Source of the DNA: Candidatus Desantisbacteria bacterium CG1_02_38_46
GTDB taxonomy: Bacteria; Desantisbacteria; UBA1551; UBA1559
Length of the DNA: 10,373 nucleotides
Reading direction: 5' to 3'
NCBI GenBank assembly: GCA_001871015.1
Contig: MNUO01000008.1
Span: forward strand, 1-10,373
Under the pieces are notes generated by a model. It had not been told where the DNA came from. It was given only the letters and a program-made list of their open reading frames with translations, and did no database searches. Positions within the stretch are counted from its first letter, which is position 1, and each line of letters begins with the position of its first letter. This document shows positions 5,278 through 10,373 of this stretch, one piece after another. Made by a program: the position numbers and the translations under genes.

Positions 5278-7230
5278 ATGGTCGAAAAAAATATAGAGGG
5301 AGAATTGGCAGTACTTCTTGAAGAGGGAAGAAGATTTTTTCCACCTAAGTCTTTTTCTGAAAAAGCCAATATTAAAGATGAAAATATTTATGAAGAAGCA
5401 AAGAATGACAGAGAAGGATTTTGGGCTAAATTTGCAAACGAACTTCACTGGTTTAAAAAATGGGACCGCGTTCTGGAATGGGACCCTCCACATGCCAAAT
5501 GGTTTGTCGGTGGTAAAATAAATGTCAGCTACAACTGTGTGGACCGTCACATCCAGACAGGCGTGCGCAATAAAGCAGCAATTATCTGGGAGGGAGAGCA
5601 GGGTGACCAGCGCACCCTTACATACTGGGACCTCTATCGTGAAGTAAATAAGTTTGCCAATGTTCTGAAATCTTTGGGAGTAGAAAAGGGCGATAGGATT
5701 GCAATTTATATGCCGATGATACCAGAATTGCCAATTGCCATGCTTGCCTGCGCTCGTGTCGGTGCAGTTCATACAGTTGTATTTGGAGGATTCAGTGCAG
5801 AATCGCTCAGGGACCGTATTAACGATGCTCAAGCCAAGGTGCTCATTGCTGCTGACGGAGGATATAGAAGAGGAGGGATTATTCCTTTGAAACATGATGC
5901 TGATTATGCTATAAAGGAAACCCCCTCTATAAAACATGTGGTTATTGTAGAACGAGGCAGATTTCCTCTACGGATAAAAGAAGGACGTGACCACTGGTGG
6001 CATCGCCTGATGCAAGAAGCAAAGCCCTACTGTGAACCCGAACCAATGGATGCGGAAGATATGCTTTATACTCTTTACACCTCAGGGACTACAGGAAAGC
6101 CAAAGGGAATTATTCATACCACTGGCGGATATCTTACAGGAGTCTATGCCACTACAAAATTAGTGTTTGACCTTAAGGATGACGATGTTTACTGGTGTAC
6201 CGCAGACATTGGTTGGGTGACAGGACACAGTTACGTTGTATATGGACCACTTGCTTTGGGTGCAACAGTAGTGATGTATGAGGGAGCGCCAGATTGGCCT
6301 GACCGGGACCGTTTCTGGCAAATAGTTGAAAAATACGGTGTGACAATATTTTACACTGCTCCAACAGCCATCCGTGCTTTTATGAAATGGGGAATTGAAT
6401 GGCTGAAAAAACACAATCTTTCTTCTCTTCGACTTTTGGGCACAGTAGGAGAACCAATCAATCCAGAAGCATGGATGTGGTATCACAAATATGTTGGCCA
6501 GGAGAAATGTCCAGTTGTTGATACCTGGTGGCAGACAGAGACAGGAATGATTCTGATCACACCATTGCCAGGAATTACACCTTTGAAACCAGGTTCAGCC
6601 ACAAAGCCATTTCCGGGAGTTGATGCGGATGTCTTAAACGAAAAAGGAGAATCAGTTAAAATTGGAGGAGGATATCTTGCCATTACCAGTCCCTGGCCGG
6701 CAATGCTGCGTGGAATTTATGGAGACCCCGAAAGATATATTGAGCAATACTGGTCAAAATGGAACAAAGGCATATATTTCACTGCAGATGGAGCGAAGCG
6801 TGACGAGGAAGGATATTTCTGGCTCCTCGGGCGAGTGGATGACGTGATGAGCGTAGCCGGACACAGAATAAGTACTATGGAAGTAGAAAGCGCTCTCGTT
6901 GACCATCCAGGAGTAGCAGAATCCGCAGTAGTTGGAATTCCCCATGAAATTAAGGGGCAGGTAATCGTTGCTTTTGTTACCATTAAGGATAATCATTCAC
7001 CTGGAAAAGAAATGGAAGATGAATTAAAGGAACATGTGGTAAAGAAAATTGGTTCGATTGCCCGTCCTGAAAGAATAATTTTTTCAGCTGACCTTCCAAA
7101 GACTCGGAGCGGCAAAATTATGCGACGACTCCTGAGAGACATTGCCGAGGGTAAAGTTTTGGGAGACACCACAACACTGGCTGACCCCGGTATAGTCGAA
7201 AAACTCAAAGAAAAGTATACAGAAGAATAG
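5278..7230 (+). CDS. acs: AMP-forming acetyl-CoA synthetase
   Basis: The 650-residue protein has full family length. It converts acetate, ATP and CoA to acetyl-CoA, AMP and PPi through acetyl-AMP, in the cytoplasm. The Acs N-terminal domain (about 48-100) is followed by the adenylation domain with A3 motif [12 protein letters not shown] (267-278), [20 protein letters not shown] (306-325) and DTWWQTETG (415-423), in which the second Trp limits the acyl pocket to acetate. Then come [20 protein letters not shown] (500-519) with DD hinge residues and the C-terminal [11 protein letters not shown] (607-617). Lys613 is the catalytic lysine that protein acetyltransferases silence in Acs enzymes. ATG 5278 follows AAGGAGG at a tight 4-base gap. 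The in-frame TTG at 5260 has no better site. It lies 101 bp after cysK with no promoter of its own visible, so it may be read through from the rrf2 promoter. Confidence 0.96.
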   Translation: MVEKNIEGELAVLLEEGRRFFPPKSFSEKANIKDENIYEEAKNDREGFWAKFANELHWFKKWDRVLEWDPPHAKWFVGGKINVSYNCVDRHIQTGVRNKAAIIWEGEQGDQRTLTYWDLYREVNKFANVLKSLGVEKGDRIAIYMPMIPELPIAMLACARVGAVHTVVFGGFSAESLRDRINDAQAKVLIAADGGYRRGGIIPLKHDADYAIKETPSIKHVVIVERGRFPLRIKEGRDHWWHRLMQEAKPYCEPEPMDAEDMLYTLYTSGTTGKPKGIIHTTGGYLTGVYATTKLVFDLKDDDVYWCTADIGWVTGHSYVVYGPLALGATVVMYEGAPDWPDRDRFWQIVEKYGVTIFYTAPTAIRAFMKWGIEWLKKHNLSSLRLLGTVGEPINPEAWMWYHKYVGQEKCPVVDTWWQTETGMILITPLPGITPLKPGSATKPFPGVDADVLNEKGESVKIGGGYLAITSPWPAMLRGIYGDPERYIEQYWSKWNKGIYFTADGAKRDEEGYFWLLGRVDDVMSVAGHRISTMEVESALVDHPGVAESAVVGIPHEIKGQVIVAFVTIKDNHSPGKEMEDELKEHVVKKIGSIARPERIIFSADLPKTRSGKIMRRLLRDIAEGKVLGDTTTLADPGIVEKLKEKYTEE

Positions 7231-7238
7231 AAAGAATA

Positions 7239-7268
7239 GTGGTGTTTCAGTGAATCCACATTTTTTTT
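7239..7268 (+). terminator. Weak candidate terminator after acs
   Basis: GTGG (7239-7242) and CCAC (7256-7259) can pair around an inner TTC/GAA stem, and an uninterrupted T8 run follows at 7261-7268. The stem is short, so the call rests mostly on the T-run and its position just past the acs stop. Confidence 0.35.
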
Positions 7269-7302
7269 ATTGTGACTTTTTATCGACTTCACCCACGAAC
7301 AA

Positions 7303-7320
7303 CCCCGATGGTCATCGGGG
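7303..7320. repeat. CCCCGATG hairpin, copy 1
   Basis: CCCCGATG-GT-CATCGGGG is a perfect inverted repeat. The same 8-bp arms recur at 7655-7673. No T-run follows on either strand, so it is not a simple terminator. Confidence 0.65.
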
Positions 7321-7397
7321 AGCGAAGCGAAAGGTTCTTATTTTTAATTGACATCCATACACTTCCGGGGGTGCACCCGAGAGGATAAGAAAGAGGA

Positions 7398-7424
7398 AAA
7401 ATTGCAAGAAAAAAATGCAATTTT
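7398..7424. repeat. AT-rich hairpin with 9-bp arms
   Basis: AAAATTGCA (7398-7406) and TGCAATTTT (7416-7424) pair perfectly around a 9-base purine-only loop of one G and eight A. It lies in the structured gap between acs and the RhuM gene; only four T residues end the right arm. Confidence 0.5.
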
Positions 7425-7446
7425 GCCATGGAAAGTGCCAACAGTA

Positions 7447-7527
7447 GTCCCCCCTTCTTGCTTTCGTCGCAAGACCTACTCGGCAAGAAAGCAGGGGGGA
7501 CGAAAGTAGGCACTCTGCCGAAGTAGG
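7447..7527. repeat. Long G/C-run inverted repeat with alternative pairing
   Basis: GTCCCCCC plus TTCTTGC (7447-7461) pairs with GCAAGAA (7483-7489) and GGGGGGAC (7494-7501), leaving AGCA bulged. The loop sequence CCTACTCGGCA (7475-7485) can instead pair with TGCCGAAGTAGG (7516-7527) with one bulged base. Two mutually exclusive folds are a feature of structured RNA or of a mobile-element end. I cannot assign a class. Confidence 0.45.
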
Positions 7528-7654
7528 CTCTGTAAGAGGAAGTGGAAGAGCAAATTTCTTTCTTGCGAGGGTTGTTGTTAAAATCAGGAGAAGTTTTTAG
7601 AGGTTTGATGGTTTGATTTTGGGTAAAAAAAGTAGGAAATAGTGGGTTGAAACG

Positions 7655-7673
7655 CCCCGATGTTACATCGGGG
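7655..7673. repeat. CCCCGATG hairpin, copy 2
   Basis: CCCCGATG-TTA-CATCGGGG has arms identical to those of the copy at 7303-7320 but a different loop. The two centres lie about 350 bp apart. Confidence 0.65.
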
Positions 7674-7843
7674 TTAGGTAGGAATCAAGAGAGGAAATAG
7701 TTTTTAAATCAGCTAATACAAGCAGAAGAAGGAAGGTTATATCCTGTGTTGCTAAATCAGTCCGGCATTAATCCCGAACAATATCCTCCGTGCGAAGATG
7801 AGTGAAACTAAAAACATGGTTTTGTCAGAAAATTGAGTGATGT

Positions 7844-7972
7844 GTGTTTGGAATTTTCATCAGCAGAAAAGATGTCAGGGAAGCCCTAAAAGAGATGCAA
7901 GTTTTGACCGCGGAAGGCATGAATTTTTTACTGATTATGCAGTCTTTCCTGTTTAGCAGAAGGAGACAATAA
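7844..7972 (+). pseudogene. Decayed fragment related to the frame after the RhuM gene
   Basis: A 42-codon frame beginning GTG reads VFGIFISRKDVREALKEMQV and loses its family wording after about residue 25. Its DNA from 7877 aligns with 9011 onward: 19 bases identical, then blocks TTTTGA, GAAGGCA, TTTTTT and TGATT at matching positions. The downstream copy reads REALKENGILIHEGREFFVD. Near position 7922 this copy is one base short, so FFTDYAVF (compare FFVDCRGLF) appears in another frame. It therefore looks like the frameshifted remnant of a paralogous gene end. It stops 4 bases before the RhuM ATG and contains that gene's ribosome binding site. I do not recognise the protein family. Confidence 0.4.
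7877..7895 (+). repeat. 19-bp direct repeat, left copy (flanks the RhuM gene)
   Basis: AGGGAAGCCCTAAAAGAGA here is identical to 9011-9029. The copies are 1134 bp apart and bracket the whole RhuM gene. Weaker similarity continues for about 50 bp to the right of each copy. Confidence 0.7.
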
Positions 7973-7976
7973 TTTT

Positions 7977-9023
7977 ATGGAAAAATCAAAAGATATAATC
8001 CTGTATACTTCTGAAGATGGGCGTGCAAAACTACAGGTTTCAATTGATGGTGAGACGGTATGGCTCTCACAAAAGCAGATGGCGGAGCTTTTTCAGTGTA
8101 GTTCTGACAATATAGGACTACACTTGAAAAATATCTTTAAAGATGGGGAATTAGAAGAAAGTTCAGTTACCGAGGAATACTCGGTAACTGCTTCTGACGG
8201 TAAAAAATATAGGGTTAAGCATTATAACCTTGATGCTATCATTTCTGTGGGCTATCGTGTCAATTCTGTCAAGGGTACACAATTTCGCGTCTGGGCTACA
8301 AAAGTCCTGAAGGAATACGTTGTCAAAGGGTTTGCCTTGGACGACCAGCGTCTTAAAAGCGGCAAATCCTTACGTAAGGAATATTTTGATGAATTGCTGG
8401 AGCGTATCCGCGATATCCGGGCCTCAGAGCGGATTTTCTACCAGAAGATAACCGACATATATGCTCAGTGTAGTGCAGACTATGACCCGGGTTCACAGAT
8501 TACGCAGGAATTTTATGCAACAGTTCAGAATAAACTGCACTGGGCAATTCATAGGCATACAGCAGCCGAACTCATTGCTAAGCGCGTAAGTGCTTGCAAG
8601 CCATATATGGGACTGACTATCTGGAAGAACGCTCCAAAGGGAAGAATTCGCAGAACAGATGTCACAATTGCCAAAAATTATCTGACCGAGACCGAACTGC
8701 GGCAGTTGAACCGTATTGTGACAATGTATCTTGATTATGCAGAGACACAGGCAGAAAAGCAGCAGACAATGACTATGAAAGATTGGGTATCTAAGCTGGA
8801 TGCATTCCTGAAATTTAATGAGAAGGATGTTTTAACTAACTTTGGCAAAGTATCAGCCGAAGTAGCGCAGGAATTGGCTGAAAAAGAATTTGAAAAATAT
8901 GAAGAAAAGGTGAGAAAGATTCAGGCAAGTCAGCCAGTGAGCGATTTTGACAAGCTCGTAGAAAAAACCAGGTTGCTGGAAAAGAAATCAACTGGTAAAA
9001 GAAATCACAAAGGGAAGCCCTAA
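7977..9023 (+). CDS. RhuM family protein
   Basis: The 348-residue protein has the RhuM family pattern. After a short strand region comes the N-terminal helix-turn-helix-like segment VWLSQKQMAELFQCSSDNIGLHLKNIF (28-54), then DGKKYRVKHYNLDAIISVGYRV (74-95) and GTQFRVWATKVLKEYVVKGFALDDQRL (100-126). A long helical region around 135-290 includes ERIFYQKITDIYAQCSADYD and the charged YLTETELRQLNRIVTMYLDYAE block. The C-terminus (290-335) is probably coiled coil. The biochemical role of RhuM proteins is not settled. They are named after a Salmonella pathogenicity-island gene and spread widely by horizontal transfer, often beside restriction or toxin-antitoxin genes. ATG 7977 has AAGGAGA 10 bases upstream. 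No own promoter is obvious. It is bracketed by a 19-bp direct repeat, the right copy of which covers the last codons, suggesting insertion or recombination. Confidence 0.9.
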   Translation: MEKSKDIILYTSEDGRAKLQVSIDGETVWLSQKQMAELFQCSSDNIGLHLKNIFKDGELEESSVTEEYSVTASDGKKYRVKHYNLDAIISVGYRVNSVKGTQFRVWATKVLKEYVVKGFALDDQRLKSGKSLRKEYFDELLERIRDIRASERIFYQKITDIYAQCSADYDPGSQITQEFYATVQNKLHWAIHRHTAAELIAKRVSACKPYMGLTIWKNAPKGRIRRTDVTIAKNYLTETELRQLNRIVTMYLDYAETQAEKQQTMTMKDWVSKLDAFLKFNEKDVLTNFGKVSAEVAQELAEKEFEKYEEKVRKIQASQPVSDFDKLVEKTRLLEKKSTGKRNHKGKP

Positions 9024-9029
9024 AAGAGA
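9011..9029 (+). repeat. 19-bp direct repeat, right copy
   Basis: This is identical to 7877-7895. It includes the RhuM stop codon (TAA 9021-9023) and the beginning of the REALKENG wording of the next frame. Confidence 0.7.
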
Positions 9030-9037
9030 ATGGGATT

Positions 9038-9391
9038 TTGATCCATGAAGGCAGGGAGTTTTTTGTTGATTGTAGGGGTCTTTTCTGTGTTCAGTTTTAT
9101 CTTATAATACAAAGGCAAATTTCTGGGGAAGATGGTAAAAAAATTAATGAATTACATACAGATAAAGAATGGTTTGTTTATGATTTGTATAATCTTAGAA
9201 GTAAAATTGTGCATGGTAATAAATTAGGAGAAACTGATAAAAAAAATCATAAAGGAGAGCCCTGGTTTGAACTTGTAATTTTATTTTTTACAGAATGCGT
9301 AAGGAAAACGCTGTCTGCGCTTTCTTATTATGACTATAATGATAATGGACAAAATTTTCTGGGTAAAGACTGCAGAGAAAATAACTTTTAA
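9038..9391 (+). pseudogene. Apea-like HEPN-type fragment, probably 5'-truncated
   Basis: An open frame of 117 codons (counted from TTG 9038; open upstream to a stop at 8996) shows EWFVYDLYNLRSKIVHG at 44-60. The R-x4-H motif (Arg54, His59) in an LYxLRSKIVHG setting is characteristic of Apea-like HEPN domains, a ribonuclease fold common in toxins and anti-phage proteins. The frame upstream reads REALKENGILIHEGREFFVD, related to the fragment before the RhuM gene. There is no ATG and no usable ribosome binding site, and the protein is shorter than usual for HEPN-domain genes of this type, so I treat it as the remaining C-terminal part of a disrupted gene. It could still be expressed by readthrough from the RhuM gene, 14 bp upstream. 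The fold assignment rests on a short motif. Confidence 0.42.
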
Positions 9392-9468
9392 TGATTTTAT
9401 AAAAAATAAAGAGTAAGAAAGGGGACAAAGGCGACCCAAAATTCCACAAGCATAATACGCTTATTGAA

Positions 9469-9496
9469 TTGACTTTTTTCATTTTTATGCTATAAT
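9469..9496 (+). promoter_or_regulatory. Promoter of the abiE operon
   Basis: TTGACT (9469-9474), 16 bases and TATAAT (9491-9496) with extended -10 TGCTATAAT point at the AbiEi-like gene 43 bp downstream. Confidence 0.78.
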
Positions 9497-9516
9497 GTAT
9501 GTAGAAAAATGATACG

Positions 9517-9540
9517 ATAGTTATTTGAGAGATAACCTAT
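9517..9540. promoter_or_regulatory. Candidate AbiEi autoregulatory inverted repeat
   Basis: ATAGTTAT (9517-9524) and ATAACCTAT (9532-9540) form an imperfect inverted repeat with one bulged C, ending on the start codon. AbiEi-type antitoxins repress their own operon by binding inverted repeats near the promoter, so this is a reasonable site. No conserved motif is known to me to confirm it. Confidence 0.35.
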
Positions 9541-10336
9541 GACCTATAAAAATACATCAAAAATATTGGGTCCCATAGAGGCAGATATAGTAGCACGCTT
9601 AACTTATGAAAAGAAGCTAATCGTAACTACAAAAGACCTTGATGCACTATTTAATCTTTCCCCGGAAGACAGGAAACAGGTAGTTTTTCGCCTTAAAAGG
9701 AAGAACATCCTGACACCCATAAAGCGTGGAACATATATTTTTTCCCCACTTGAATCCGGTCCCTCAGGTGCAGGTATTGATGAGTTACTTATCCCGCCGT
9801 TATTTTTTCCAAAGAAAAATTATTATGTAGGATATTCTACGATGTTTAATTATTACGGATTCACTGAACAGCTTTTTCAGACAGTGTATGTCCTTAACAC
9901 ATCAGTAAGCAAGGAAAAAATAATTTGCGGCATTTCTTACAGGTTTTTAAAAATTCCCGAAAGTCGGATGTATGGTCTTGAAACCATAAAGATACGTGAC
10001 AGTGAAGTAATTATCAGTTCAAGGGAAAGAACTCTCATAGACCTTCTTTATTTTAATAAACCCGTAGGAGGCATTGATTCTGCCAACAAGATTTTCGTTC
10101 AGGTAGTCAAAGATAAAAAGTGCAATATTGAAAAGTTAATAGATTATACTGCTTGTTTTCCCAATGTAACAACGAGAAAGCGTATAGGCATTCTTCTTGA
10201 GAGATTAGGTATTTCTGATTTAATTTTAAAACCCATAATCAAGAGCGTAGAAAAAACCTCTATTAGTTCCCTTGGCGATTCCCGCAAGGGCAATCTTAAT
10301 AAGAAATGGAAGGTCATAATCAATGATTCACGATAA
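9539..10336 (+). CDS. abiEi: AbiEi-type antitoxin/transcriptional repressor
   Basis: The 265-residue protein has the AbiEi layout. An N-terminal winged helix covers about 15-70, including VVFRLKRKNILTPIKRGTYIF (48-68), whose RGTYIF end is the usual wing. Next comes a C-terminal domain with NYYVGYSTMFNYYGFTEQ (94-111), a TVYVLNTS strand (115-122) and ISSRERTLIDLLYF (159-172), the block typical of this family. Function by family: it represses its own operon and neutralises the AbiEii nucleotidyltransferase toxin in an abortive-infection (type IV toxin-antitoxin) system. ATG 9539 has only a weak GAGAG upstream. Its end overlaps the next gene by 14 bp, as usual for abiE pairs. Base composition is low in GC relative to the RhuM gene, which may mean separate acquisition. 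Confidence 0.82.
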   Translation: MTYKNTSKILGPIEADIVARLTYEKKLIVTTKDLDALFNLSPEDRKQVVFRLKRKNILTPIKRGTYIFSPLESGPSGAGIDELLIPPLFFPKKNYYVGYSTMFNYYGFTEQLFQTVYVLNTSVSKEKIICGISYRFLKIPESRMYGLETIKIRDSEVIISSRERTLIDLLYFNKPVGGIDSANKIFVQVVKDKKCNIEKLIDYTACFPNVTTRKRIGILLERLGISDLILKPIIKSVEKTSISSLGDSRKGNLNKKWKVIINDSR

Positions 10337-10373
10337 CAAAGAAGAGTTTATAAAAATTCTGGACAGAGCATCG
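10323..10373 (+). CDS. abiEii: AbiEii-type nucleotidyltransferase toxin, N-terminal fragment at window edge
   Basis: ATG 10323 opens a frame that runs off the window after 17 codons: MIHDNKEEFIKILDRAS. Overlap of 14 bp with the abiEi stop and the EEFIKILDRAS helix, similar to the start of AbiEii/AbiGii proteins, support the call. The catalytic motifs would lie beyond the window, so the identity rests mainly on gene order. Confidence 0.55.
   Translation, partial: MIHDNKEEFIKILDRAS

Larger units (their letters stand above)
7231..7976. other. 746-bp gene-poor stretch rich in inverted repeats
   Basis: No convincing protein gene lies between acs and the RhuM gene. The stretch instead holds a weak terminator, two copies of a CCCCGATG hairpin, a palindrome GGGTGCACCC (7369-7378), an AT-rich hairpin (7398-7424), a long G/C-run stem (7447-7501) and, at its right end, a decayed coding fragment that duplicates sequence found after the RhuM gene. 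Short open frames here lack ribosome binding sites and family signatures. Confidence 0.6.

Noticed and set aside
5173-5937. Long minus-strand open frame opposite the start of acs
   Set aside because: It is antisense to a well-supported acs gene, has no family motif and no ribosome binding site.
7303-7320. CCCCGATG hairpin as an intrinsic terminator
   Set aside because: It is followed by AGCGAAGCGAAAGG and has no T-run on either strand.
7289-7513. Minus-strand 74-codon frame in the acs-RhuM gap
   Set aside because: It runs through the G/C-run hairpin and other inverted repeats, has no convincing ribosome binding site, and its sequence looks like translated repeat DNA.
7701-7805. Open stretch of 34 codons (LIQAEEGRLYPVLLNQSGI and onward) that looks somewhat protein-like
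   Set aside because: It has no start codon or ribosome binding site and no recognised family. It may be a gene remnant, but the evidence is too thin to list.
7231-7976. CRISPR array or tRNA gene in the repeat-rich gap
   Set aside because: The repeats are inverted, few and irregularly spaced, and no cloverleaf or TTCnAnnC-type T-arm is visible.

Overview
The window looks like low-GC bacterial chromosome. It has Shine-Dalgarno sites and sigma-70-type promoters (TTGACA, 16-17 bp, TATAAT, usually with an extended TGn). The gene content suggests an anaerobic or microaerobic, iron- and sulfur-conscious lifestyle: two Fur-family regulators, FeoAB ferrous iron transport, a Gly/Arg-rich MPRGDGTGP protein common in anaerobes, a CymR-like Rrf2 regulator, cysteine synthase and AMP-forming acetyl-CoA synthetase. 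The mixture would suit an uncultured candidate-phylum bacterium. That placement is an impression, not something the sequence proves.

Positions 1-1373 form a divergent Fur pair. On the minus strand, a Fur-family gene (671-222) is followed by a partial glycine/arginine-rich protein (206 to the window edge). On the plus strand, a second Fur-family gene (876-1373) leads into feoA (1327-1557) and feoB (1633-3339). Each Fur gene has a near-consensus promoter with its own Fur-like operator just downstream of the -10, and the two operators differ. Between the promoters sit two identical 12-bp palindromes. The natural reading is metal-responsive autoregulation of both arms, with feoAB under control of the second Fur.

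Positions 3511-7230 hold a sulfur/acetate operon. A perfect promoter and a perfect 14-bp palindrome precede an Rrf2 regulator. It resembles CymR but carries extra cysteines and ends in Tyr-His-Ile. Next comes an unannotated ThiS/MoaD-like sulfur-carrier reading frame, interrupted by a single-base frameshift in an A7 run and lacking an ATG start. Its end overlaps the start of cysK, and acs lies 101 bp further on. The order regulator, sulfur carrier, cysteine synthase is the most notable system here: it suggests cysteine synthesis fed by a protein thiocarboxylate, or its recent decay.

Positions 7231-10373 are an accessory region. A 746-bp gene-poor stretch is full of inverted repeats, including two copies of a CCCCGATG hairpin. 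It is followed by a RhuM-family gene bracketed by a 19-bp exact direct repeat, a remnant with an Apea-like HEPN motif, and an AbiE-type toxin-antitoxin pair (abiEi complete, abiEii running off the window). This looks like a defence or mobile-gene hotspot with partly degraded genes.
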